Shown one piece after another: positions 43,369-52,234 of a stretch of DNA of 64,000 nucleotides. Under the pieces are notes generated by a model. That model did no database searches. It had not been told where the DNA came from and saw only the letters and a list, made by a program, of their open reading frames with translations. Positions within the stretch are counted from its first letter, which is position 1, and the number at the start of each line of letters is the position of its first letter. Origin of the DNA: Novosphingobium terrae (lineage in GTDB: Bacteria > Pseudomonadota > Alphaproteobacteria > Sphingomonadales > Sphingomonadaceae); assembly GCF_017163935.1 (NCBI RefSeq), contig NZ_JABVZR010000002.1:1674001-1738000 (forward strand), given 5' to 3'. The position numbers and the translations under genes were made by a program.

Positions 43369-44685
43369 ATGGCAGATCTTAATATCATCGATCAGTTCAT
43401 GAGCGATTTCACCCGCTACATCGACAGCGGCTTTGGCCTGCTAGGCGGCGATGTTCATTTTCTGACTGTCACCTTGATCGCCATCGACATTACGCTGGCC
43501 GGGCTGTTCTGGGCGATGGGCGGCGAGGACAATGTCATCGGCAAGCTGATCCGCAAGGTGCTGTACGTCGGCACCTTCGCCTTCATCATCAACAGCTATT
43601 CCAGCCTGTCCGACATCATCTTCCGCTCTTTCGAGCAGGCCGGACTGACGGCGGGCGGCTCGACGATGAGCGCTGCCGATCTTCTCAAGCCGGGTAAGCT
43701 GGCGGGCACGGGCTTCTCTGCTGCCTGGCCGCTCCTGCAGCAGGTCAGCAAGCTCATGGGCTTCACCAGCTTCTTCGACAATTACCTCACCATCGCGGTG
43801 CTGGTGATCGCCTGGGTGATCGTCATCCTCGCCTTCTTTATCCTGGCGGTGCAGCTCTTCGTCACGATCCTCGAATTCAAGCTGACCAGCCTCGCCGGCT
43901 TCATCCTCGTCCCCTTCGCGCTCTGGAACCGCACCAATTTCCTGGCCGAACGCGTGCTGGGCAATGTGGTGACCTCTGGCATCAAGGTGATGGTGCTGGC
44001 GATCATCGTGGGCATCGGCTCCACCTATTTCAGCCAGTTCACCTCCAGCCTGCAGGGGCAGGACCCCGATATCGGTCAGGCGATGAGCCTGGTGCTCGCC
44101 AGCCTCGCGCTCTTGGGCCTTGGCATCTTTGGCTCTGGCATCGCGACGGGCCTGGTTGCCGGTGCTCCCCAGCTGGGCGCTGGATCGGTGATGGCCATCG
44201 GCATGCTGGTCGGCGGCGGCATGGCCGCCGGTGGCGCTGGCGCCCTGGGCGCGGCGCGTGCCGTCGGCGGCGCCGGGCTCAATGCCGTGCGTGCCGGAGC
44301 CTCCATGGGCAAGGCGGCTGCCGGGGCGTATCGCACCGGCCAGCAAGACGCCGGAGCCTCAACCGTCAGTGCCGGTTTGGCCGGTGTCTACAATGCCGCC
44401 CGTGCTGCCGCCGGCACGGCCACGAAGCAGGCCGCCGGTGAGGAAAAGCCTGCTGACTCTGAAGCCCCTGCGGGCGGTGCCCCGGGCGGTGGTCCGTCGG
44501 CTCCTGCGGGTAAGGGGCCCGAAACTCAGCAAGATCAGGCCTCGGATGAGGCCGCTCCGCCCTGGGCCAAGGCGCTGGAGTCTGCCCAGGCCGCACGCAA
44601 TCGCCGCCAGAACGCGATCCATGCCCTGCAATCGGGGGATCACGGTGGTTCCGGCGCCAACCCCGACATCGAAGAGAAGGAGTGA
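43369..44685 (+). CDS. trbL: TrbL (VirB6-type polytopic channel protein)
   Basis: 438 residues with six to seven membrane segments between about residues 30 and 300 (VTLIAIDITLAGLFWAMGG; VLVIAWVIVILAFFILAVQLF; LVLASLALLGLGIFGSG). The TrbL signatures LEFKLTSLAGFILVPFALWN and NRTNFLAERVLGNVVTSG are present. A Gly/Ala-rich, then Pro-rich, hydrophilic C-terminus (about residues 290-438) is usual. Starts 153 bases after trbJ, the only sizeable gap in the operon. Confidence 0.93.
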   Translation: MADLNIIDQFMSDFTRYIDSGFGLLGGDVHFLTVTLIAIDITLAGLFWAMGGEDNVIGKLIRKVLYVGTFAFIINSYSSLSDIIFRSFEQAGLTAGGSTMSAADLLKPGKLAGTGFSAAWPLLQQVSKLMGFTSFFDNYLTIAVLVIAWVIVILAFFILAVQLFVTILEFKLTSLAGFILVPFALWNRTNFLAERVLGNVVTSGIKVMVLAIIVGIGSTYFSQFTSSLQGQDPDIGQAMSLVLASLALLGLGIFGSGIATGLVAGAPQLGAGSVMAIGMLVGGGMAAGGAGALGAARAVGGAGLNAVRAGASMGKAAAGAYRTGQQDAGASTVSAGLAGVYNAARAAAGTATKQAAGEEKPADSEAPAGGAPGGGPSAPAGKGPETQQDQASDEAAPPWAKALESAQAARNRRQNAIHALQSGDHGGSGANPDIEEKE

Positions 44686-44689
44686 TCTC

Positions 44690-45481
44690 ATGGTCTTCAA
44701 GCGCCCTGTTCAACGATACGGCCAGATGCCGGTGGCCGAAACGCCATGGCAACGCGCCGGACAGCTCTGGGATGAAAGGATCGGCTCTGCACGCGTCCAG
44801 GCCCATAACTGGCGGCGCATGGCCTTTGGCATGCTGGCCCTTTCGTGCGGCCTCTCCTGCGGGCTGGTCTGGCAGTCGCTTCAGAGCCGTGTGGTCCCCT
44901 ATGTGGTCGCCGTCGATCATCTGGGCGAAGCCCGCGCCGTGACGCCCGCCGACCGGGCATATCAGCCGACCGATAGTCAGGTGGCGTGGTTCCTCGGCCA
45001 TTTCATCACGGCGGTGCGGGCAAGGACGCTCGACCCGGTGCTGATGCGCGAGAGCTGGCTGCAGGCCTATGATTTCGTGTCGCCGCGCGGCGCGATCTTC
45101 CTGGGCGATTATGCGCGCAGTGCCGATCCTTTCGCCAATGTCGGTGAAAAGACCGTCTCGGTTACGGTGACCAGCGTGGTGCGCGCCAGCGCCAGTTCGT
45201 TCCAGGTCAAGTGGATCGAGAATGCCTATGATCGCGGCGCGCCTGCGGGCTTTTCCCATTGGACCGCGATGTTGACGGTCACGATGAAGGCCCCGGCCAG
45301 CGCCGAGATCCTCCGGCGCAATCCGCTCGGGCTCTACATCGACGCGATCGACTGGAGCCGCGAACTGGAGGTCCCCGGCGAGAAGCAGCCGGCCGACGCC
45401 ACTGCGGCGCGAGCAAGCCAGCCCGGCTCCGAAACGAACATCCCCGCCTTCACGCAGCCTCAGATGGAGAACCACTCATGA
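44690..45481 (+). CDS. trbF: TrbF (VirB8-type)
   Basis: 263 residues. The N-terminal TrbF motif (FKRPVQRYG...TPWQRAGQLWDERIGSARVQ), one membrane helix (MAFGMLALSCGLSCGLVW) and a periplasmic NTF2-like domain (QVAWFLGHFITAVRARTLDPVLMRESWLQAYDFV). It nucleates assembly of the inner-membrane complex. The start follows AGGAGTGATCTC; the stop overlaps the trbG ATG. Confidence 0.94.
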   Translation: MVFKRPVQRYGQMPVAETPWQRAGQLWDERIGSARVQAHNWRRMAFGMLALSCGLSCGLVWQSLQSRVVPYVVAVDHLGEARAVTPADRAYQPTDSQVAWFLGHFITAVRARTLDPVLMRESWLQAYDFVSPRGAIFLGDYARSADPFANVGEKTVSVTVTSVVRASASSFQVKWIENAYDRGAPAGFSHWTAMLTVTMKAPASAEILRRNPLGLYIDAIDWSRELEVPGEKQPADATAARASQPGSETNIPAFTQPQMENHS

Positions 45482-46503
45482 AGTCCTGTCTTATCATTGC
45501 ACTGGCCCTTCTGGCGGGCATCCCGCTCGCCCAGGCCGATACGCCCCCACCACCTCCTGCGCCAGGCACGTCCGCGCCAACGCCTGCCGCGAGCAATCCC
45601 AAAATTGTGGCGCAGCCCGTCGTGCAGCCAGTGCCCCAGAAGGCCAAGGCGGTCGCCCGCACGTCGTGGGCGAAGCGCAAGCGCCAGATCTGGCCGCCGG
45701 AGGCCAATGTGAAAGCTGCAAATCGCAGCGCGATGCGCGAACCCCAGCCATTCGGCTTCATCAATGCGGTTCAGGTCTACCCCTGGGCCGAGGGCGCTCT
45801 CTATCGGCTGATGGCGGCCCCTGGCGCTGTGACCGATGTCACACTGCAGGCCGGAGAGACGATCGTTTCGGTGGCGGCGGGCGATACGGTGCGCTGGACG
45901 GTCGGCGACACCAGCAGCGGGGCGGGGGATGCGAAGCGAGCTCACATCCTTATCAAGCCATTTGCCGCCGGATTGTCGACCAACCTGATCATCGCGACCG
46001 ATCGTCGTACCTATCACCTCGAAATGCTGAGCACGCAGGGCACCGCCATGGCGGCGATCTCCTGGCTCTATCCGCAAGGTGAGCTGATCGCGATTGCCCG
46101 CAAGGTGCCGGAAGGGCAGGGCGCGCCTACGGACCGCGCGGGAGAGGGGCATGCCAGACCCGAGGCTGCAGCACTCGGACTCCCGGTCGAACGCCTGAAC
46201 TTTGCCTATGCGATCGAGGGGGACGCACCATCCTGGCGCCCGCTGCGTGCCTTTGATGACGGGCGGCAGACCTACATTGAATTTCCGGCGAGTATCGCCG
46301 TGGGGGAGGCGCCGCCGCTCTTCGTGATTGGAAGCGCTGGTGAAGCCCAACTCGTCAACTATCGGATGTCGGGCCACTTCTATGTCGTCGATCGCCTGTT
46401 CGAGGCCGGAGAGCTCAGGCTTGGCGGCAAAAAGCAGGTGATCGTGAGGATCAGCCGAAAAGGCGGCGTCGCTGCCTCGGGCGCGGAAAGGAAGGCGTCA
46501 TGA
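45478..46503 (+). CDS. trbG: TrbG (VirB9-type)
   Basis: 341 residues. Signal peptide (CLIIALALLAGIPLAQA), a Pro-rich linker (TPPPPPAPGTSAPTP), then the VirB9 domain with AVQVYPWAEGALYRLMAAPGAVTDV, TLQAGETI, GDTVRWTVGD and a C-terminal part contacting the outer-membrane ring. Ends four bases into trbI. Confidence 0.94.
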   Translation: MKSCLIIALALLAGIPLAQADTPPPPPAPGTSAPTPAASNPKIVAQPVVQPVPQKAKAVARTSWAKRKRQIWPPEANVKAANRSAMREPQPFGFINAVQVYPWAEGALYRLMAAPGAVTDVTLQAGETIVSVAAGDTVRWTVGDTSSGAGDAKRAHILIKPFAAGLSTNLIIATDRRTYHLEMLSTQGTAMAAISWLYPQGELIAIARKVPEGQGAPTDRAGEGHARPEAAALGLPVERLNFAYAIEGDAPSWRPLRAFDDGRQTYIEFPASIAVGEAPPLFVIGSAGEAQLVNYRMSGHFYVVDRLFEAGELRLGGKKQVIVRISRKGGVAASGAERKAS

Positions 46504-47744
46504 GCGAGGCAAAAAGCGCCTCCCCGGCTCCCGCTGACAAGATCGACCCGGAAACGCTGGTCCTGCGGGCCCAACCGCACAGGGTGGTCCGCTTCAAGAA
46601 GCAGGCGATCATTGCGCTGGCCTGCGTTGGCACGATTGGCATCGGCGCCATTGGCTATCAGGCGCTGAAATCGCCTGCCAGCCAACTGGCCGGAAAGGAT
46701 GACGGGCAAGTTCAGGCAACCAAGGCACCCGCCGACGCTCTGTCCGGCGCGCCCAAGACCTACGGTGACGTGCCCCAATTGGGACCGCCATTGCCCGGTG
46801 ATCTGGGCAAGCCCATTCTTGATCACCAGCAGGGTCTGGGCGGCACGCCCGCTTTTGCCTCCCCGACATCCGCCGATCAGGCAGCCCTTACCGCCCGCCA
46901 GAACCTTGAAGCCCAGCGCAAGTCAGCGCGCGAATCCGGCGTGATGGTGCAGATTGCCGGTGTTCAGCGGTCATCTGTGCCCGCGCAGCCGGCAGCCACC
47001 GATATGGGAGCGTCACTTCAAGAGGTTGCCGCAGCTCCTGTTGGACCTGCCAAGATGGCGCTGGATCCGGATCACGACCCGGGCGGCCAGCAACGCAAGG
47101 CTGACTTCGTCGCAAGCAAGGATACGTCCGGCGACATCAATCCTCATATGCTCTCGCCGCCAGTGTCCCCCTATACGCTGAGCGCGGGGACGGTGCTGGC
47201 TGCCAGCCTGATCACGGGCCTCAACTCCGATCTGCCGGGCCTCGTGACCGCCCAGATTACCGAGAATGCCTATGACAGTGCCTCCGGGCACTATCTCCTC
47301 ATTCCTCAGGGATCGCGGCTCATCGGCAGTTATGACAGCGTGGTGGCTTACGGGCAGAAGCGGGCGCTGGTGATCTGGCAGCGGATCATCTTGCCAGACG
47401 GATCGTCGGTTCGCATCGACAATGTGCCGGCCAGCGATACAGCGGGTTATGCGGGGTTGGCTGACAAGGTCGACGTGCATACTTGGCAATTGCTCAAGGG
47501 TGTTGCCCTGTCGACCATGCTGGGCGTCAGCGCGCAGCTCAGCTTCGGCAGCAATGAAAGCGACCTGCTGCGCGCGCTGCGCGAGTCCACGCAGCAAAGT
47601 GTGTCACGGGCTGGAGACCAGATCGTCAGCCACGCCCTCAATGTACAACCGACGATCACCGTACGGCCCGGATGGCCTTTGCGGGTGGTCGTTCACAAGG
47701 ACATCGTCCTGCCCCAGCCCTGGGGTTCTGGAAGGAGGCCATGA
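46500..47744 (+). CDS. trbI: TrbI (VirB10-type)
   Basis: 414 residues. One membrane helix (KQAIIALACVGTIGIGAIGYQ), a Pro/Gln-rich periplasmic linker and the VirB10 barrel domain (YTLSAGTVLAASLITGLNSDLPG; YDSASGHYLLIPQGSRLIGSYDS; ALVIWQRIILPDGSSVRIDN; VVVHKDIVLP at the end). It spans the envelope and gates the channel. Completes the mating-pair-formation set here. Confidence 0.95.
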   Translation: MSEAKSASPAPADKIDPETLVLRAQPHRVVRFKKQAIIALACVGTIGIGAIGYQALKSPASQLAGKDDGQVQATKAPADALSGAPKTYGDVPQLGPPLPGDLGKPILDHQQGLGGTPAFASPTSADQAALTARQNLEAQRKSARESGVMVQIAGVQRSSVPAQPAATDMGASLQEVAAAPVGPAKMALDPDHDPGGQQRKADFVASKDTSGDINPHMLSPPVSPYTLSAGTVLAASLITGLNSDLPGLVTAQITENAYDSASGHYLLIPQGSRLIGSYDSVVAYGQKRALVIWQRIILPDGSSVRIDNVPASDTAGYAGLADKVDVHTWQLLKGVALSTMLGVSAQLSFGSNESDLLRALRESTQQSVSRAGDQIVSHALNVQPTITVRPGWPLRVVVHKDIVLPQPWGSGRRP

Positions 47745-47992
47745 TGGCAGAGCTCAAGCTGGGCAAACTGCCCGAGCGGGTCCCGGTCAAATTGACGATC
47801 AGCGTTACGCCTGATCTGCACCGCGTGCTAACCGATTACGCAGCAATTTACAATCAGTCCTACGGTCGGGAAGAACCGCTCGTCGAATTGGTGCCACATA
47901 TGCTGGCTGTCTTTCTGGCAAGTGATCGAGCTTTTGCCAAAGCCCGAGGGACGCTGGGGAAGGAGGGCAGTGATGGCGCCGGAACCAACTGA
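47741..47992 (+). CDS. DUF2274 protein
   Basis: 83 residues, recognisable from LKLGKLPERVPVKLTISVTPDLHRVLTDYAAIYNQSYG, which resembles a ribbon-helix-helix fold, then LVELVPHMLAVFLASDRAF. It regularly follows trbI in alphaproteobacterial ICEs and plasmids and is probably a DNA-binding regulator. ATG 47741 overlaps the trbI stop and follows GGAAGGAGG; ATG 47744 is an alternative. Confidence 0.88.
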   Translation: MMAELKLGKLPERVPVKLTISVTPDLHRVLTDYAAIYNQSYGREEPLVELVPHMLAVFLASDRAFAKARGTLGKEGSDGAGTN

Positions 47993-48236
47993 CTCGCGCC
48001 CTGGTATAGGTGGGAGCAACCGCGAACCACCCGACCGATTTCTGAAAATCGCGGAGGTTTGCCAGCGTGCCGGCCTCGGTCGGACAATGATCTACGGGTT
48101 GATCAAGACGTACCGTTTCCCCGCGCCTTACAAGATCGGCCCCAAGATAGCCCGGTGGAGCGAAAAGGAGCTGCTCGCATGGATCACAGATGTAAAGGAT
48201 GGAAAGCTTGCGGCTCAGGAAGGGGCATTTGAGTAA
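47973..48236 (+). CDS. AlpA-type DNA-binding protein / excisionase
   Basis: 87 residues. A winged-helix MerR/AlpA motif: FLKIAEVCQRAGLGRTMIYGLIKTYRFPAPYKIG, then IARWSEKELLAWI. AlpA proteins act as excisionases or regulators of integrases. ATG 47973 follows AAGGAGGG inside the end of the DUF2274 gene. As the last gene of the transfer operon it could couple transfer to excision. Confidence 0.85.
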   Translation: MAPEPTDSRPGIGGSNREPPDRFLKIAEVCQRAGLGRTMIYGLIKTYRFPAPYKIGPKIARWSEKELLAWITDVKDGKLAAQEGAFE

Positions 48237-48306
48237 ACATTCATATGTAACACCTGTGGTGCCTCAGTTGCTAACCGCGATCCGCCGCGGAAGCGTTCCA
48301 TCCACC

Positions 48307-48341
48307 ATCCAGCGCCAAAAAATTCAGATTTGGCGCTGGAT
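48307..48341 (+). repeat. 13-bp perfect hairpin at the end of the transfer operon
   Basis: ATCCAGCGCCAAA (48307-48319) and TTTGGCGCTGGAT (48329-48341) flank nine bases. It lies at the junction between the element and an efflux-protein relic, so it may be a terminator or part of a recombination site. Confidence 0.6.
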
Positions 48342-48344
48342 GAT

Positions 48345-48597
48345 TCGCTCTCGCGATGCAGTAAGTTTGTTCTCTGCAGCCGCCTGCGCCGCGATCACAT
48401 CCATGAAGCTGGTGCGGCCAAACCGGAACAGGCGGCCGGCCTGTCGGCTCGCCTGTTCGGCTTCATTGCGGGCATGGACCAGGCTGCGTTCCTCGCTCAT
48501 CTCGTGCGAGTAGGTCGAAAGGGCAGTTTCGGTTTGCTTGAGCGCCTCGACCACGGTTCCGTCGAACTGCGCCAGAGCCATGTCCGCAACTGCTCAA
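48345..48597 (-). pseudogene. Fragment of a TolC/NodT-family outer-membrane efflux protein
   Basis: About 80 residues from the end of an RND-efflux outer-membrane factor: ALAQFDGTVVEALKQTETALSTYSHE, then EAEQASRQAGRLFRFGRTSFMDVIAAQAAAENKL. No start codon context, no signal peptide and no barrel remain. It sits between AlpA and the integrase, which suggests that recombination trapped a piece of a neighbouring efflux operon. Confidence 0.7.
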
Positions 48598-48716
48598 CTC
48601 TCACTTGGAAGCGTAGCCATCACGGCTTTCCGTGACCAGCACACGCCTCCGGCAACTTGTTGCGTGGAACTGGCGATGCGGGAGGATGAGAGGGCACAGT
48701 GCTATCGAGAGGCCCG

Positions 48717-50087
48717 TCACGTGGATAGTTGGTGCTTGTCTTGCAGTTGCCCACTAAGCGGCACCAGCGGCACCACGGCTTTCGCGGCCAGATCATCGAG
48801 GCCATCAGCGATCCATCGGCTGTACGTACGTTCGATCATGGCCACGCTGGTATCGTGCAGCGCCGCGACCAACCGAATAGGCAGACCATTGCGGATGCCG
48901 CGCACAATGCTCGAGTGCCGTAGCGAGTATGCTGCGACAGACGCGTCTAAGCCAGCCTCTTTGCGGATTGCAGCCCAGAATGTCGTCAAGTCGTGAGCTA
49001 AGCCCCAGCATCCCCTGCGCACCACAGTCCAGCGCACGGCGCCCTTGGCCTGCTTGTAATGAGGCCTTTCTAATAATGGAGCGTCGTTCGGACGGCCTGA
49101 GATGACGGGCAGCACTGCGTCCAGCACATCCTGACCAATCGGAACAGGGGTGAAGGCGTTCTTGCTCCCTGCCCCCTTCCTACTGGTGGGAACCATGATC
49201 CGCCTGCGGTCGATCTGGACGTCCCGCACACGAATACGCGCCACCTGCGAGAATCGCGCTCCGGTTGCTGCCAGCACGATAATCATCCGAACGAGGTCGC
49301 CGTCCCAACCTTTTTCAGCATCAGCTTTCTGTGCCGCCGCGATGACACTACCGATAGTGGTATCCGACAGGATTTGGTTCTCGCGTGCTGTCTCCTCGGC
49401 TTCGGCATGATCGCCGATCGCACATGGCAGTTCGAGTCCATGCCTGATGACAATCGGCAGGTTCTCAGGAAGCTTGCATCGGTGCGTTTTTGCGGCGGTG
49501 TTCAGAGCTGCGCGCAGATCATTGACTAATCGCCGACGGGATGATGCAGCCATGTCACCCGGCAGACCGCTGACCCAACCTTTAAGTTTTGGTTCGTCCA
49601 GATCGTGCAGGGCCACGTCCGCCAGCGGCGCAGCCGCGATTGCTTTGCGCTTCCGTTTGGCCTCAGTTCCGAGCAGGAACACTCCAAGGCGGTAGCTCGC
49701 AGACGATCGCACAGAGCGGCCGGCCCGGGCACTGTAGCGAGCGTCGATCGCGGCAAGATAGTCAACGACTGCGGTTCGCACGGTCTGCGCCGGGCCGTCA
49801 GCAGTGGCTTTCGCGTCTCGCCGACGCTGGACCACCTTTTCCCGTGCAGCACGAACCGCGGCAGCGAAATCTAGGGTTCCTTCCGCGATATGATCATCGG
49901 CAGTGCCCAGAGCTTCTTGGCAATAGCCAGCGCCATTCCGCCAGCGTACCAGCCATCCACCGCCGCGCTTGCCCTTTCGATAGCCAAGATGAACTTCCGG
50001 GTCTATGCCACGCCAATGAACACCGGCCTCCAATTTAGCGCGGGCATTCCGGGTCGTGATCGGCGCCTCGCTTAGGGTCTTTGCCAT
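48717..50087 (-). CDS. Tyrosine site-specific integrase
   Basis: 456 residues. The N-terminal Arm/core-binding region (VHLGYRKGKRGGGWLVRWRNGAG; DFAAAVRAAREKVVQRRR) is followed by the catalytic domain. The first Arg lies in AATGARFSQVARIRV, the second Arg box is YSLRHSSIVRGI, then LHDTSVAMIERTYSRW with the nucleophilic Tyr. It could integrate the trb element, acting with the AlpA protein and HU. The integration site was not identified; no tRNA gene is adjacent. The fragment at 48345 separates it from the transfer operon, so it might belong to another island. Confidence 0.9.
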   Translation of the reverse strand: MAKTLSEAPITTRNARAKLEAGVHWRGIDPEVHLGYRKGKRGGGWLVRWRNGAGYCQEALGTADDHIAEGTLDFAAAVRAAREKVVQRRRDAKATADGPAQTVRTAVVDYLAAIDARYSARAGRSVRSSASYRLGVFLLGTEAKRKRKAIAAAPLADVALHDLDEPKLKGWVSGLPGDMAASSRRRLVNDLRAALNTAAKTHRCKLPENLPIVIRHGLELPCAIGDHAEAEETARENQILSDTTIGSVIAAAQKADAEKGWDGDLVRMIIVLAATGARFSQVARIRVRDVQIDRRRIMVPTSRKGAGSKNAFTPVPIGQDVLDAVLPVISGRPNDAPLLERPHYKQAKGAVRWTVVRRGCWGLAHDLTTFWAAIRKEAGLDASVAAYSLRHSSIVRGIRNGLPIRLVAALHDTSVAMIERTYSRWIADGLDDLAAKAVVPLVPLSGQLQDKHQLST

Positions 50088-50191
50088 GGTGGCTCCAAAC
50101 TTGTCGAATAACCGTCAAATATAAGGTAACGTATCCCAGTGAACCAAGCTGAACGCAACACCTTTAAAATCACGATTTTTCGCGAACTTTC

Positions 50192-50674
50192 ATGAACGTC
50201 GGCGAACGAGGGAAGATCCTGGTCGATGCCGATGCCTGCCCGGTGAAGGAAGAAATCTACAAGGTCGCGCTGCGGCACGCCATCGCGGTGACCATCGTCA
50301 GCAACCAGCGCCTGCGGGTGCCGGAGCATCCGCTGATCCGGCGAGAGGTTGTCAGCGATGGCTTCGACGCGGCGGATGACTGGATTGCACAGGCCTGCAC
50401 GCCCGGCAGCGTGGTCATTACAGCCGATATTCTGCTGGCGGATCGTTGCCTCAAGGCGGTCGCTTGCGTGCTGGCCCCCAATGGCAAGCCCTTCACGCAA
50501 AGCTCGATCGGCGCTGCGGTCGCGACCCGCGCAATCATGGCTGATCTGCGCGCGGGGGCCCTGGGCGATCCGATCGGCGGCCCGGCTCCCTTCGCGAAAG
50601 CGGATCGCTCGCGCTTTCTCTCCGCCCTCGATGAGGTGCTGGTCCGGCTCGGGAGGACGATCGGCCGCGCCTGA
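50192..50674 (+). CDS. yaiI: YaiI/YqxD family (DUF188) protein
   Basis: 160 residues. Recognisable from ILVDADACPVKEEIYKVA, VVSDGFDAADDWI, VVITADILLADRCL and SIGAAVATRAIMADLRA. A conserved PIN-like fold of unknown function found in most proteobacterial chromosomes, with Asp residues that could bind a metal. It marks the return to chromosome-like DNA right of the integrase. Confidence 0.92.
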   Translation: MNVGERGKILVDADACPVKEEIYKVALRHAIAVTIVSNQRLRVPEHPLIRREVVSDGFDAADDWIAQACTPGSVVITADILLADRCLKAVACVLAPNGKPFTQSSIGAAVATRAIMADLRAGALGDPIGGPAPFAKADRSRFLSALDEVLVRLGRTIGRA

Positions 50675-50754
50675 CCTGCCCTCGCCGGGCGAGCCCCCTC
50701 CGGGGTTTCCAAATATCAATGCCGGTTGTCCCGGCAAACTGAAAGTCAAAGATG

Positions 50755-51426
50755 ATGAGTGGGCATGTTTTGGTGGACAGGGCCCGCGTGCCTGATGGCG
50801 TGGAGCTGCAATTGCTGCGCAGCGGGGACGATTTCATCATCGCCATTGGCGACAATGAGCTGATGAGCACGGATATTTACGCCTCGGAACAGTCGCTGGC
50901 GCATTTGACCTGCCAACGGCTGGGCGCGCGCGCGGCGCCGCAACTCCTCATCGGCGGCTATGGCATGGGCTATACGCTGCGCGCCGCGCTGGATTCGCTT
51001 GGCGCGGATGCGCAGGTGATCGTGGCGGAAATCATGCCTGAAATCATTGCATGGGCGCGCGGGCCGATGCGGCAGATCACCGGCGACTGCCTGGATGACC
51101 CCCGGGTTCATCTGGTGGTCGATGATGTGGCGATGCTGATCCATGCTGCTGTCGATGCCTATGACGCCATTTTGCTGGACGTCGACAACGGGCCGGAAGG
51201 GCTGACGCGCCGCTGGAATGACGGGCTTTATTCCATGCAGGGCCTGCATGCGGCGCGAAAGGCGCTCAGGCCGGGGGGCATTCTGGCCATCTGGTCAGCC
51301 GATGCCGATGAGGCTTTCACCCGCCAATTGTGCGCTGCCGGTTTTCAGGTGAGCGAAGAAGAGGTGGATGCCTTGCGTCAGGCGGACGGCACCTGTCACC
51401 ATATCTGGTTCGCAACCAATCCATGA
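50755..51426 (+). CDS. Spermidine-synthase-like methyltransferase-fold protein
   Basis: 223 residues. The Rossmann core of aminopropyltransferases is visible: LLIGGYGMGYTLRAAL (glycine-rich loop), QVIVAEIMPEIIAWAR (acidic second strand), DDPRVHLVVDDVAMLI and YDAILLDVDNGPEG (Asp at the substrate site). It is short compared with true SpeE (about 280 residues) and lacks the N-terminal tetramerisation domain, so it may be a methyltransferase or degenerate synthase. ATG 50755 was chosen over 50752. Confidence 0.8.
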   Translation: MSGHVLVDRARVPDGVELQLLRSGDDFIIAIGDNELMSTDIYASEQSLAHLTCQRLGARAAPQLLIGGYGMGYTLRAALDSLGADAQVIVAEIMPEIIAWARGPMRQITGDCLDDPRVHLVVDDVAMLIHAAVDAYDAILLDVDNGPEGLTRRWNDGLYSMQGLHAARKALRPGGILAIWSADADEAFTRQLCAAGFQVSEEEVDALRQADGTCHHIWFATNP

Positions 51427-51510
51427 CAGGTCGGTCTCCGGCCTCGAAATGAATTGACAGAGGCCGCTGCCATGCCTCCGATGCAGGCGGGAACAGGCAG
51501 GAGGGTGCTT

Positions 51511-52134
51511 ATGGATTACAGGCTGGAGCAGGATGATCTTGGCACCCATATCCACTGGGCTCTGAATGGTGTCACGGCGCGCATGATCGACTGGTTCTGG
51601 TCGAATATGGAAAAGGGCTTCATCCTCTGGCACCCCGAACAGCATGAGCCGATGAGCTGGCCGATCCCGCCGCGCCATGGCAATCTTCTGGGCGCTGTCC
51701 ACAATGCCCCCCAGACCTGGGACGATGGCCGGCGTCAGGACCTGTTCATTCGGTTTGAGCCCTTGCGTGATGTGCCGGACGCCATTCGGGATGTCATCGA
51801 TCACACCCATGTCATCGTGGTTGCGGGCCTTGGTCTGGATGAGGCCTCTCTCCACACGCAGGACCCCATGGGCTATCGCGTTCACCAATGGCAGCCATCG
51901 GATCGCGGGGTGGTCGGCAAGTCGACCGCGGTGGGGCGCCGCAAAGCGGAAACCCATGAGGACGGCAAGATCTGGGCCGCGCATGCCGCCACGGAAATCG
52001 GCAATTGGGCGCATTTCCTGCCGGACATCCACCGTCTGTATGAGGTGGTGACGGACACGCGCCGCAACCCCTTTACCGATCTGACCGTGGAGGGCACAGG
52101 ACGCGCGGCACGCTATCGCCATATGCCCGGATAA
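51511..52134 (+). CDS. DAPG hydrolase (PhlG)-like C-C hydrolase
   Basis: 207 residues starting at ATG 51511 behind CAGGAGGG. It resembles the PhlG family that cleaves an acyl group from 2,4-diacetylphloroglucinol: MIDWFWSNMEKGFILWHPEQHEPM, later HTHVIVVAGLGLDEASLH, then TEIGNWAHFLPDIHRLY. His and Glu residues in WHPEQH and the C-terminal half are candidate zinc ligands. It lies upstream of a second aromatic cluster, so a role in phenolic ketone degradation is plausible. The family call is by motif memory and needs an HMM test. Confidence 0.6.
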   Translation: MDYRLEQDDLGTHIHWALNGVTARMIDWFWSNMEKGFILWHPEQHEPMSWPIPPRHGNLLGAVHNAPQTWDDGRRQDLFIRFEPLRDVPDAIRDVIDHTHVIVVAGLGLDEASLHTQDPMGYRVHQWQPSDRGVVGKSTAVGRRKAETHEDGKIWAAHAATEIGNWAHFLPDIHRLYEVVTDTRRNPFTDLTVEGTGRAARYRHMPG

Positions 52135-52234
52135 TGGTTACGTGGCCCGCCCGGGCCGGGGGCAGGGATCGCGGCGCTTGTCGGCGGACAATAATCGATG
52201 GCGAAGTGCGGCGTAGCACTTTACGCTCCGCCGT

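Noticed and set aside
22189..50190. Attachment-site direct repeats bounding the conjugative element
   Set aside because: Looked near both ends of the element for a shared repeat; none could be matched with confidence, so element borders are left open.
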